A stretch of DNA of 64,000 nt from Cristatella mucedo (Eukaryota; Bryozoa; Phylactolaemata; Cristatellidae), in NCBI GenBank assembly GCA_009760855.2, contig WPIO01000085.1, forward strand, positions 492,501 through 556,500. The letters are read 5' to 3'. Numbering within the stretch: position 1 is the stretch's first letter; each line of letters begins with the position of its first letter. Below are positions 8,601-25,399 of this stretch, piece after piece. The translations under genes were made by a program, and so were the position numbers. The notes below the pieces were generated by a model. That model saw only the letters and a program-made list of their open reading frames with translations. It did not search any database and was not told the DNA's origin.

Positions 8601-10670
8601 GTCACGAACACGCTACAAAGGGAACGCGGAATATACACGTCTCAACATCGAGCGTGCTATCCAGCTCCGCTCGGGCCTTGGGTACTCGTCGCCTTGCGTG
8701 CGTGGCCGCATCGCCCGAGAACGCCTGCAACCATCCAGGTGCATAACTCGGCGAGACCGGTAGCCTCTAACACTATGACTTACTCGGCCAACTTGTCTCA
8801 CGCAAGAGCCCCGGTGACCTCTCGTCACCTTCCGGCCATGCCCGTAGGTCAGACCCCAACCCAGCCGGTGACCCTTACCACATTAAAGCCGTCCCGTCAC
8901 AGCCAACCGAATCTAGCCTGTGTACATTTGTAGCAACCAGATGCACCGGCGACGCGCACGCGCTGCGCCCCGACGTCAACGCGTCTATGCGCGGCGTCGC
9001 TGCTCTGTATAGCGCGGCCTCTCAGCCGTTTTCCATTACGCTGTATATTATTGTATTAGGGTATTCTATTATTAATATATATTGTGTCTATTTTATATTA
9101 TTATGAGTATTTTATTATTTCTATTGACAGAAACGCCCATTCGCCTACCCGTGTCGAGCAGCGTCGACGCTGCGTCCTCCGCCGCGCTCGGAGGCGGCTC
9201 GCGAGCGTACAAGTGGACCTTTAGCGTAACGGACAGCAGCCTGGTCGCGGCGATAGACGTGCTACCGTCTGCTGCCAGGTCTGCCATAGCCAAGTGCAGC
9301 GCTGACTGCGCCGCTCAAGAATCGTGCGCCGCCGTTAGCTACTCTGATGGTTCGTGCGAATTCATCGCGAAAGAAACGGGCAACGCGAAGCCGGTAATTT
9401 TCAGCATGCTTAAAGGTACGGCGAATCGCCGGATGTTTCGCAGAGTGTCTCGCGGAATCTCGCGTACGGGCGCGTGCGGCATCGTGCCGCGTTACATTGG
9501 CTGGTTAAATTTAATTACATTGGCCGTTCAACTACTCTTGCCACACCAGGTACGACTACTTCAACAGCACCCAGCACGACCACTTTAACGAAACCCAGAA
9601 CGACCTCTTTAACAACACCCAGTACGACAACTTTAACGACACCTAGTACGTCTACGCTTACGACAGCAAGTTCAGCTGCTACGGCGGCATCTAGCACGAC
9701 CACGCTCACGACACCTAGTACGACTACTCTAACCACACCCAGCACTACCACTTTAACGACACCTAGTGCGACCACTCTTACGACATCCAGCACGACCACT
9801 TTAACGACCAGTGCGCCTACTCTTACGACACCCAGAACGACCACTTTACCGTCACCTAGTGCCACTACGCTTACGACAACCAGTTCAGCTACTACTGCGG
9901 CACCTAGTACGACCACCTTAACGACACCTAGTCCGACTACGCTTACGACAGCCAGTTCAGCCACTACTACGGTATCTAGTACGAATTTGCTTATGACACC
10001 CAGCACGGCCACGTTAACGACACCTAATGCAACTACTCTCACAACACCCAGCGCGACCACTTTACCGACACCTAGTGTGACTGTGCTTACGACAACCAGT
10101 TCAGCTACTACTTCGGCATCTAGTACGACTACTCTTACGACACCCAGCACGACCACCTTAACGACACCTAGTGCGGCTGATCTTACGACACCCGGCACGA
10201 CCACTTTAACGACACCTCATGCGAATACTCTTACGACCACTTTAACGGCACCTAGTGCGGCTACGCTTTCGACAGCTAGTTCAGCTACTGCTGCGGCACT
10301 TAGCACGACTACTCTTACGACGGTCAGCTCGACTACCTTAACGATACCTACTGCGACTAATCTTGCGACAACCAGAACTACAACTTTAACGACACCTAGT
10401 ACGACAATACTTACGACATCTAGTCAGAATACTCTTACGACGACCACTTGGACCACCTTAGCAATACCTAGTACGACTACTTATGCGACAGCCACTTCTT
10501 GTCTCACAACTGTGACAGCAACCAGTTCAACTACTTCTGAGGCTCAACAAAGTCAAGTGACGTCAAGTGAAGTCAAGGGATGCGGATGCTGCAAGAATTG
10601 CAACGCCGGCTCCGGTGGCTCAGGCGGCTCCAGCGGCTGCGGCTGCTGCGACCACTGCGACTGCTGCTGA
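4663..10670 (+). CDS. Left PAN/Apple-module mucin-like secreted protein (4 coding exons)
   Basis: Predicted exons are 4663-4699, 5948-6154, 9131-9415 and 9550-10670, giving 549 residues. All introns are GT-AG and phase 1, so the frame is continuous. Residues 1 to about 16 form a signal peptide (MQTILALLLYWAPLQA). Residues 13-81 and 82-176 are two PAN/Apple-like modules with C-x3-C-x5-C-x9-C spacing. Residues 177 to about 505 are a Thr-rich repeat, consensus TTTLTTPS, likely heavily O-glycosylated. The end is a Gly-Ser-rich tail with ten cysteines. PAN modules are known to bind carbohydrate or protein in secreted proteins; a mucus, adhesive or extracellular-matrix role is inferred. The 4th cysteine of module 1 is Phe66. 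An inverted homologue lies at 16831-24253. Splice sites are predicted; no transcript is available. Confidence 0.7.
4997..5170 (+). mobile_element. tRNA-derived SINE, 5' end truncated
   Basis: It starts within the A box (AGATAAGGCGG) and keeps the perfect internal hairpin ACGACCTCGG/CCGAGGTCGT, the B box GGTTCGATTCC, the shared body and an (ATTT)n tail. It lies in intron 1 of the left PAN-mucin gene. Confidence 0.85.
5551..5622. repeat. (CT)n microsatellite shared by both arms
   Basis: Pure CT run in intron 1. The mirror position 22497-22574 has a GA run of similar length with matching flanks, so the microsatellite predates the arm duplication. Confidence 0.95.
5853..5935. repeat. Short tandem repeat, unit about 24 nt
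   Basis: Three copies of a TTTGACGCAGCTTCCACCGT-like unit end just before the acceptor of PAN exon 1. A related array with more copies occurs in the right arm at 22100-22200. The units supply pyrimidine-rich sequence upstream of the splice site. Confidence 0.7.
5948..6154 (+). CDS. Exon 2: PAN/Apple-like module 1 (left gene)
   Basis: A 207-nt exon, phase 1 at both ends. The acceptor is CCGCTTACAG|CG and the donor AAAG|GTACGG. Motif order is WTFSVTDSSLAAAI, CSADCASQESC, then SSFELITKETG. The fourth cysteine of the C-x3-C-x5-C-x9-C pattern is Phe in this copy (TTT) but Cys in all other modules here, so the disulphide pairing of this module may be lost. The right-arm partner, 21865-22071, has exactly the same length. 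Confidence 0.65.
6195..7060 (-). mobile_element. LINE copy, 3' half, left arm only
   Basis: The minus strand ends in the family's 3' hairpin and (ATT)n at 6195-6215. Upstream it encodes broken RT C-terminal pieces such as KLVHAFVTSRLDFSNSLLAG and SARNLGVLFQSDLSL. Several frameshifts make it non-functional. It lies in the intron between the PAN exons. Confidence 0.85.
6999..7435 (-). mobile_element. Possible LINE ORF1-like coiled-coil remnant
   Basis: The minus strand encodes heptad-like stretches such as TRQQKKLQDSSTRL and, after stops, EAKAELKAEARLKVKA-like sequence. ORF1 proteins of CR1/L2-type LINEs often contain coiled coils, and a second LINE family follows immediately. Broken by stops; assignment uncertain. 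Confidence 0.3.
7436..7985 (-). mobile_element. Second LINE family (CR1-like), 3' fragment
   Basis: Related inverted and direct copies are at 20790-21620 and 29050-29480. The family is recognised through the right-arm copy, whose plus strand encodes HKARHGLAPSYVAEPL and LNTVGDRSSCSAGPRLWN, the usual C-terminal motifs of CR1-type LINE proteins. No intact frame remains here. Confidence 0.65.
8184..8926. mobile_element. Solo LTR with 4-bp target-site duplication
   Basis: A 743-bp insertion begins TGTAGCCG and ends TGTGTACA, i.e. TGTA...TACA inverted ends typical of retrotransposon LTRs, and is flanked by TTTG (8180-8183 and 8927-8930). The right palindrome arm keeps the empty site with a single TTTG (CAAA at 20557-20560 on the plus strand). 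No internal gag-pol sequence is present. It inserted into the intron after the arms were duplicated. Confidence 0.75.
9131..9415 (+). CDS. Exon 3: PAN/Apple-like module 2 (left gene)
   Basis: A 285-nt exon, phase 1-1. The acceptor TTTCTATTGACAG|AAACG is preceded by a long T-rich tract, and the donor is TTAAAG|GTACGG. It encodes a Ser/Gly linker, then YKWTFSVTDSSLVAAI, CSADCAAQESCAAVSYSDGSC and FIAKETG; all four cysteines are present. Its mirror exon, 20059-20343, is the same length and about 93% identical by eye. Confidence 0.7.
9550..10670 (+). CDS. Exon 4: Thr-rich mucin-like repeat and Cys-rich tail (left gene)
   Basis: The acceptor is CTTGCCACACCAG|GT, phase 1, matching exon 3. It encodes 372 residues before TGA. 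The 8-residue repeat TTTLTTPS occurs in tens of degenerate copies, with interspersed TSSATTAA-type units; roughly half the residues are Thr (estimate). The C-terminus has CGCCKNC and CGCCDHCDCC clusters separated by a Gly-Ser linker. The antisense strand is also open, as expected of such a repeat. The array stays stop-free although it has diverged from the right-arm array, suggesting selection on the protein. Confidence 0.75.
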
Positions 10671-11029
10671 AGCGGTGGCAACTACGGATCATGCGGTCTG
10701 TGAGGTCGCACTAGTCGTGATTTCGATGGTAAATTTGTGGGTGTTGCGCTGCGACTGAACCACCGGCCGCGGGCCGAGTTCAGTGATCGTTTGGTTAACG
10801 CGTCTTTGTCGCGCCGGCGCATGACGGCGACGGCGAAGGAGCGTTCGAAAGACCGACAAGCCGATTCAAGTCACGTGACTCCACAGCATAGGCTCTCGTG
10901 GTCACGCCAGCGTTCGGCGATGCTGCGTCTGTGAGCTGACAGCTGAAATTGCGGCCCGAAAATTTTTTTCGAAGCCGCTCCTTAATGTTAATAGGTCGTG
11001 ATTTAATGGAATTAATTCGGGTTCGCCAA

Positions 11030-11382
11030 TGTGGATTAAGCGTGCCTTCGTACACGTCCTCGGGACGCTTCATGCTGCAGGCGGCCGCCATTGCAAGACG
11101 GCCATTATGAGTCAAGCCACTCACATGAAGTCAACGCGAATGCCTGCATACAGTATGTCGCACGAGGCACACCCACGAGGTATTACAGTCTGACTTCTAG
11201 CCATCGCATGAAGCAGTAAACCCGAAGTTCTCTGGTGGGCGCCATGGCTCCTCTCCGGAAATGAGCCAAAGCTCATTTCCGGCTCCCTCCGGAGATGAGC
11301 TTCGAGCCGGCGCCTCTGTGGCCTCAATGGCCTGTGCTATCTTTTCTATCGAACTTTGTCGGAGTAGATGCATCGCTGGCAT
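11030..11382. other. Inner end of left palindrome arm, no gene seen
   Basis: Similarity to the right arm continues to about 11185 (CGCACGAGGCAC versus 16345-16372) and then stops. A 13-bp inverted repeat, CCGGAAATGAGCC..GCTCATTTCCGG, lies at 11257-11282. An AATAAA at 11553, about 880 nt past the stop codon, could serve the left gene but is unproven. Confidence 0.4.
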
Positions 11383-11460
11383 TCTCAGATGGATGGCAGC
11401 ACGCCTGCTGAAATTGAATGACGATAAAACCAACTTGGTGGTTATGCGGAGCACAGATTT
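11383..11460 (+). mobile_element. Small LINE RT fragment
   Basis: The plus strand encodes RWMAARLLKLNDDKTNLVVM, the conserved segment downstream of the YADD box in this LINE family. Confidence 0.7.
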
Positions 11461-11736
11461 GCATTATAATTATTATTTTAACTGGAATGGTTCACTAACC
11501 AGCTAAAGCCTGCAACTAATACGACATCTAATGTCTGCCTGATATCACCATCCAGTGGGAATAAAGAAAAATGGCTAGTCATTAGAGAATTCTAGTTGAG
11601 GCAGGTACCCAGCTCTTCTGCATACCTATAAGTCCTGCCAGGCTAACCAATGTCACAAATACATGATCTAGCTCTGGCACTTACAGTTACATAGTTAACA
11701 CTTGACCGTCGATATCACCGATATCACGTATCTTAA

Positions 11737-11912
11737 ATAAATAAATCCTAGCTGATTATAGAACCTCTTTTTGCATAACGACAGAAGAGCCTTTACGGCT
11801 ATCACCACCGCTTGCAGTGGCGATAAAGGATCGCCCACCGCAGGAATCGAACCCACGACCTCGGGACGGAGGTCGTGAAAGCAACCGCCTTACCTAGTGT
11901 GCCATTACGGCT
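11737..11912 (-). mobile_element. tRNA-derived SINE
   Basis: The minus strand has A box, internal hairpin (TCCGTCCCGA variant), B box GGTTCGATTCC and shared body, with an (ATTT)n tail at 11737-11750. Lies in the palindrome spacer. Confidence 0.85.
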
Positions 11913-12480
11913 CATCTTGACCGTCGATATCACCTGCTGGCACATAAAAGAGAAAATCTTGTCTGTCATTGTCTCAATCCGCAGATATCGAGGGGATCCG
12001 GTGCTTCCGATGTTTTCGGATCCCAACAATCAAGCTTGGCATCAAGCCCTGCAGTGCTTCTTGCGCACATATTACAGATTATGAAACATCGAGTGGCAAT
12101 CGCACCAATCCCCATGCAGCATGTAGAGTATTCAAATAGCTATAGCCAGGCACTATTTCTCCAAGGGCGTCGGAGTCAGCCGTAAGTAACTCAACGAGCA
12201 GCCAGCCAAACTGCTCCATCATCTCTCGAATCACTTGCGATCAGCACCTCTTTCTACACGTGAAAGAAAAAAGCAACGGGGTACCTAAAGGCAGGCACTG
12301 GTGGATGCAACCCGAATGGACAGGTGATTGCATTTGGTTGATCCTTGATATTATGTTATTGGTTGATCCCATGATCGCATCGCATCAGTTACAAAGGCAC
12401 GTGCCTTACAGTCCTCAGCTCCAAAGTGCGGATCTAGTGGCTTGCTCCCTGGACATAATGGCAGATAGATTAAGAGGGGC
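11913..12480. other. Unassigned spacer DNA
   Basis: No repeat family or gene recognised. A plus-strand open frame of 89 codons at 12260-12529 has no recognisable domain and overlaps the next LINE fragment. Confidence 0.3.
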
Positions 12481-12600
12481 GACTACAGATATACGAATTC
12501 TAAGAATATACCCCATGCACACCAGATGAGTAAGCAGGTTTGTATCCAAATTCCCAAGTTTCTACGTCTGTGAGGGCAATTAAATCAATCAAGTCCACAT
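12480..12600 (-). mobile_element. LINE endonuclease N-terminal fragment
   Basis: The minus strand encodes DLIDLIALTDVETWEFGYKP, resembling the LDLLALTETWL-type start of the AP-endonuclease domain in L2/CR1 LINEs. Very short. Confidence 0.4.
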
Positions 12601-12739
12601 TCGAATGTCACAAGTAGAGGTCAACACAATCGGACCAGCAGCCACGTATTCACGAGGATTGAAAAGTCTCTCAATGTAGGCAGCTGCAGCACAGCCTCGC
12701 ACCACATCAGTTTTTTCAGTGGCTCATTCGCACGTTCGC

Positions 12740-12890
12740 ATGCGCACACACGCGCAAACCAACAAGCACACACACACACACGAATACACACACAGAGACA
12801 CACGTGTGTGCACACACACAGACACACATATGCATGCCCATGTTCGCGCGCACAAACACACACATACACACATACAAACATGCACAAATA
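12740..12890. repeat. (CA)n-rich microsatellite
   Basis: Imperfect CA/CACG/CATA repeats. His-Thr or Cys-Val translations are artefacts. Confidence 0.9.
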
Positions 12891-12904
12891 ACAATAACAG
12901 GAAT

Positions 12905-13600
12905 GCATTTGTATAGAGCTCTCAGAGAACTGAATCTCTTTCTAGGCACTTTACAGATGCTGTATAGAAAGCGTTACCAAATGATTAGTGGTGACATCCG
13001 CAAGCAGCAGTAAGCAGGTACACGCACACGACGAACGAATCACAAAGATCCACCAAAATCTGTAATAAAAAGTGAGTTTTAAGCTACTTTTTAAATTTCA
13101 TCGTGACAGGGGACGTTGTGACGTGCGTCGAAAGTGAGTTCCAGGCTTTGCGAGCATAGGAACTAAAAGCACGGTCGCCAAATGTTTTGAGGTTCAGACG
13201 AGGTACGTCTAAGCGAATTGAGTCAGAACAGCGAGTTGTACGATTCTTCACCTGGTGGGGGAGTAGTTCTAGTAGGCAGGCTGGAGCGAGAGAATGAAGT
13301 GACCTAAAACTGAGTGACAAAGCCTTGAAGTCAATCCTTTGCTTGACTGGGAGCCAGTGCCGGTCAGCGAGAAGTGGAGTGATGTGGCAATTGCGACGCT
13401 CCCTACAGACAAGTCCAGCTGCAGAGTTTTGCACCAGCTGTAAGAGACTGATTGCACGCGATGGGATAAATTCAAGCAGTGAGTTACAGAAGTCGAGACG
13501 GGATGTCACGAAAGCTAAAGAACGCAGGAAGACGCTAAGGGCCACCTGGTGGTAGGATAGGTTAGGTTTGTAACATGCGCAGGTCATACTGATGTAGTGC
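12905..13600 (-). mobile_element. LINE copy, RT C-terminal part with 3' tail
   Basis: The minus strand encodes FVTSRLDFCNSLLE, LLADRHWLPVKQRIDFK, LNLKTFGDRAFSSYARKAWN and then the terminal hairpin remnant at 12905-12965. The tail lacks a clear (ATT)n run. Confidence 0.85.
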
Positions 13601-13839
13601 GAATAAGAATACGAAATAAGACGCGATCACTAGGGCGCAGGAAAAGCTGAGCGGGAACAGATGCTGCGTCTCCAGCTGAGACTCGAAATGATGCAAAGTC
13701 GATTGAGGCTTTCCTCAATGTTTGCATCTTAATTTAAACCAAGAAGAGAGAGCCGCACTTCCGTGCATATAAATTAGAGACCCGATCGCCAAAACAGTAA
13801 CATTGCATTTATTATGTTTTATTTAGTATATCAATTTAG

Positions 13840-14290
13840 TTCGAGGAACGGTAAGACGACTTGAAGCGAACGAATAGTATGTGCGAGAGCACGGAGGAGC
13901 AAGGAGGTCAAGGCTAGGTCTGTGGGCGTGTCATCGCCGTCACTTGGTTCCGCCCCCCAGCCGACGATCCGTTCGCCCAACGGTCGCGCTCCTTTCCGGC
14001 ACGTGACGCGTTTCTTGCCGCTCAATTCACGTTCTGCCTGTTCGTTGGCCTGCACGCACGCTATCCACTCTCTTCTCTCTCTTAACACCTCGTGCTCCGG
14101 AGCAGCACGCACGATGGCTGCTATATCATATAATACAGCCATCGTCGACAACGCAACGACTCGCTTGAGAGGGCTTCGCTCTACGTCACACCGCCATCGC
14201 GCGCTCACGAGCCCCTACAGGTCAAGGCTGGCGGTAGCGTTCGAAGAGACACGTAAGCAAGATTGAGAGGGTCTCGAAGGCGATTTAACA
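13840..14290 (+). other. GC-rich block with one candidate first exon
   Basis: At 14114 an ATG in a strong context (ACGATGGCT) opens 46 codons (MAAISYNTAIVDNATT...), ending at donor GAGACAC|GTAAGC at 14251/14252 in phase 1. The upstream 250 nt are CpG-rich, as expected of a promoter. No downstream exon was identified, so this is a guess. Confidence 0.2.
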
Positions 14291-14379
14291 CTTGATAGGG
14301 ATCCCGTGAAGCTCAAACAGAAACCGATGTGGCAGCTACTTCGCAGTCCACATGAGCTGCTGCTGAATTCTGCTCACAT

Positions 14380-14590
14380 TGCAGACGTTTGAGGGCACAG
14401 GCCAGATGCGATGTCACCAACGAGTGAACTAGCTTGACTGCTGCAGTCTTGTCTAAGAAGAGGCTGATTTTGGCAATGTTCCTCAGCTGAAAGTGGGCAC
14501 CGCCTTGACAGCGGAGTCAATGCAGAGCTCAACCTGCGGTAAGTTATTGTGGAATGGCACGCCCAGATTATAAGCGGAAGTCACTGTAGG
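14380..14590 (-). mobile_element. Diverged LINE RT fragment
   Basis: The minus strand resembles the HISSTVKSAYFQLHNIAKI to VHAFVTSRLDFC stretch at DNA level with many changes. Older than the other copies. Confidence 0.55.
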
Positions 14591-14599
14591 TTACACAGA

Positions 14600-15635
14600 A
14601 CGTCATCGTACGCTGTCATAAGCCGCCGCGCTGTTTAATGGTTTTATGGTGCTCCAGCGCACACCGGAAGCAGCGGCAGCCGGAAGCAGCGGCAGCCGGA
14701 AGCAGAGGCAGCCGGAAGCAGAGGCACTGTGAAGTGGGGTTGGCAAACGATAGGCGCCTGGGAAGGCAGCGGAGCGGTGGCCGAAAGGAACGAAAAAAAG
14801 AAGCCCTCTGCCCAAAGTTCGCTTGTCGGCAATGTCACTTCTGGCGGCGGCGCGGCCATACCGCCCGCCGACCGGGCGGATGCGACGACGCTCTACGCCG
14901 CCGTCGCCGCCACTCCCCTCCCCCCCCCCGCCGGTTGAGTTTCTCCGTCGCCGAGAGCCCCATACGGCGAGCGTCGCAACGAGAGGAAGCTTCGGCGGAG
15001 GCGGAGGCGGCGGCGACGGCGGCAGCGCGTCTCGAGTCACAGCAGTCGTCTTCGGCAGCGAGCGAGCGCTGTCGCCACCGTAGCGTCGTCGCCGTCTGCG
15101 GCCGTCAGACTGGCGTCAGCGGCCGTCTGACCGCCATCGCGCTGAGGATCGCGTCTGACCGCCATGGCGCTTAGCTCAGCCACGGAAGCTCCCTCGTTGC
15201 CCGCTGTAGGAAGCGACCGGATGTTGGCGGTGAGGCGCGTTGCTGCGAGCGTGCGGCCAGCATTAATGGCGCGGCGCCGTTCGGCCAGCGCGTACGCGAA
15301 GGCGTAGCGCACTTGGCGTACTCCCGCGCTTGGCGCCAATGCACTCGAAAGGAAAACAATCTGATCTCTCCCGGCCTCTCCACCCTGAACGCAGCCGCCG
15401 AAACTGAGCGGCTGCCGGCGGCTGCACTGTGAGCAGCAGTCGGCGGCCAGCAGCGGTGGGCGCAGTGCGGCCTCGGCGCCCGACGCCGAGACCGCGCCCC
15501 CTCTCCGGCTTGACGAGGCAGAAGCGTGCGCCTAGAGGCCGCGAGGGGGTTCGCACGGCCTCGGCTGTCCCGCGTGGCGCCATCGGCGAGGAGAATAACC
15601 CAACCCGTGGCTAGGTACGATTCTTAGCGATTCTC
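14600..15635. other. GC-rich CpG block with an ETS-like 16-bp tandem repeat
   Basis: CCGGAAG recurs at 14664, 14680, 14696 and 14712, exactly 16 bp apart. An ATG in a perfect context (GACCGCCATGGCG) at 15163 opens a 47-codon frame with no recognisable product. Probably a CpG-island promoter without an identified gene. Confidence 0.35.
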
Positions 15636-15639
15636 GACG

Positions 15640-15830
15640 GTAAATAAAAATTAAATTAAATCCTATCTGATTAAACAGCCTATTTTTGTATAGCGACAGA
15701 AGAGCCTTACAGCTATCACCACCGTTTGCAGTGGCGATAAAGGATCGCTCACTGCGGGAATCGAACCCACGACCTCGGGACGGAGGTCGTGAAAGCAGCC
15801 GGCTACCTAGTGTGCCATCGCGGCTCACGG
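15640..15830 (-). mobile_element. tRNA-derived SINE
   Basis: Same family and orientation as 11737-11912: B box, hairpin, A box and body are all recognisable on the minus strand. Confidence 0.85.
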
Positions 15831-15844
15831 TTCTTTTCACGGTT

Positions 15845-16300
15845 TATCCCTCTTGCTGATGTGATTGCCAAGTCAACAGTCTACAAATACCTCGTACAAA
15901 CCTGAAATCCTTTGAAGACCGTTCATTTAGTTCGTATGCTCCCAAAGCCTGGAACTCCCCCGCACCTGACCTGCGTCAGAACATCCCCTGACTCGACCAC
16001 ATTTAAAAAGAACTTGAAAACACACCTGTTTAGGACAGCATTTAGTGGGTCCCTGTGAGTCGTCCTTGATGTGCTTATGCGTGCTGACACTGTGCATGCT
16101 GCCACTAACCACACTTGCATGCTAACCCTGCGCATGTCACCCCTAACCATGTTATTCATGTTGTTTATCAAGCATGATATTACTCACCATTCAATTGTAT
16201 TTCCCTCTGCAGCAAATGTAAAGCGCCTAGAGAGAGATTGAGGTCTCTGAGGGCGCTTTATCAAGTGCATTATTATTATTATTATTATTATTACTACTAC
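15845..16300 (+). mobile_element. LINE 3' end with terminal hairpin and (ATT)n tail
   Basis: It begins within the RT C-terminal part (TNLKSFEDRSFSSYAPKAWN-like, frameshifted). It then has the 3'UTR, the hairpin AAAGCGCC...GGCGCTTT at 16219-16260 and (ATT)n at 16270-16295. It abuts the inner end of the right arm. Confidence 0.85.
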
Positions 16301-16830
16301 CTGCACGTTTGCTGAGTCATGTGATTGCTAGAGGTTGTTGTGCCCCGCGGGGGTGGGGTGCCTCGTGCGATATATACAGGCACTCACGTCGACTTTTCGT
16401 GAGTGGCTTGACTCATAATGGCCGCCTTTCTATGGTAGTCGCCTGCGGCATTAAGCGTCCCGTGAACGAGCACTAACGCTTAATCCACGTTGGCACACAC
16501 AAACTAATTTTAAAGACCACAGCGCAATTGCATCAAAATTAAGAAGTAAAGAAGCTTCGAAACTGTCGGGCCGCAATGTTAGCTATTTAGCTCACGGCTA
16601 TTTAGCAGCATCGCCGACCGCTGGTGCGAACCAAGACAACGGAGCATCATGACTTGCACCAAATTGATGGTATATTGAACACTCCTTCGCCGTCGTCGTT
16701 CATAGGCACCTGCATTCGCCACGCCTCAATCTAACGAAAACAAAACTCGGCCGACAGCCACGTTGGCAGTCGCAGCGCCACACCCATATATTTACCATGA
16801 AAATCACGTCTAATGCAACCACGCCGACCA

Positions 16831-24253
<7,423 letters not shown>

Positions 24254-24810
24254 GCCGGAGCGGTCGCAGCCGCTCGCTCCGCGTGGGGGCGTGGCGGGGC
24301 TGCGCTGGCGAAACTCTGCGTCGCGAGCGGCGGGCGGGCGAAAACGCAGCTCACACGACTCTGTCTCTCTCGCGCCGCTGGACTGCTCACGTGACTGCCG
24401 TTCGCGCGCATGCGCGGTCGCCGAGCTTGATTTCGATTCTCGAACAGCTGCAGCCGCTGCCGCTCGCGATCGATTCTCGCCATCGATCGCCGCTCGCGCG
24501 TATTTACCTCACGAAGAAAAGAGCTGCTGCGAGCGAGCACTATTTGCGGGCGCGCAGGCTTTCTAAAAAGCGCACGTCACAATTTGCGCCGACCTTTAGC
24601 GTGCAAAGTTGCGGTGCCGCACACCGTCTAGCGGTCGAAGATGTGTAGTCGGCCGCAGCTGGACCGGTGGCGGCGTTCGGTCCGACGCTTTGACAGGCGT
24701 TCGGCACTAGCACAGCATTGCTGGTGGCCTGGACTTGATCTTGACTTGATCTTGACTTGACTTGACTGGGTCTTGATTGGGCCAGTTCCTACCAGCATAC
24801 TCGCTCGCTT
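24254..24810 (-). promoter_or_regulatory. Probable 5'UTR/promoter region of right PAN-mucin gene
   Basis: Inverted counterpart of 4078-4662, GC-rich and conserved between the arms although it does not code. Similarity ends abruptly at about 24810; beyond that, to 25330, is right-specific unassigned DNA. Confidence 0.4.
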
Positions 24811-25340
24811 TCTGAAACCTCTTTAACTTTCTGCACCGTTTAGAACCGCTTAAGCTCATTTAGGTGCGGTACTGGCATAACCGGTACGGCCCCTTCTTAA
24901 CGTCTTCTAAACTTGCCTGCTCGCATTTGTCTGTTTTTATTATAGTTTTACGAAAGCACCATAAGCCGGCATCTGTAATAACTAAAGTTATTTGCCACGT
25001 ACGCAGCACGCGTAATGGTGCTAATGGCGCGTAATGGCGCGTAATAATAGTGCGTAATGGCGCATAGTGCTAGCTCCTAAAGAAGAGTAACAAATTCTGA
25101 CGGAGTCTTCGAAGGCTTGAAGTCGAGTCAGATGTAGAGAGACGCGGATATGCGTAGACGCTGAGAGAATGAGACTCGGATATCCGCCTACTTATTTTTG
25201 CGAACTCAAATTGAAGCGATCGCTGGCTGATTCGCAAACCGGCAAGGACCAGTGGAAAGCGAGGCCGCGCGAATGCGAATGCGAAATGACTGAATGGATT
25301 TCGTGGTTGAAATTACCTTATATTTGAATACAAAATGAGA
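24811..25340. other. Right-arm-specific unassigned DNA
   Basis: No repeat family or coding signal seen. It contains a short tandem of TTGACTTGATC (24730-24770) at its edge and several GCGTAATGG units near 25010-25065. Confidence 0.3.
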
Positions 25341-25399
25341 GGTTGCCAAACTTCACCGCTGCCACTTGAGCGTTTGCCTCTAACAATCGGGCGGGGGCC

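Noticed and set aside
9515-10204. Val-rich 229-codon frame antisense to the Thr array
   Set aside because: Shadow of the 24-nt repeat; no start, splice or domain support.
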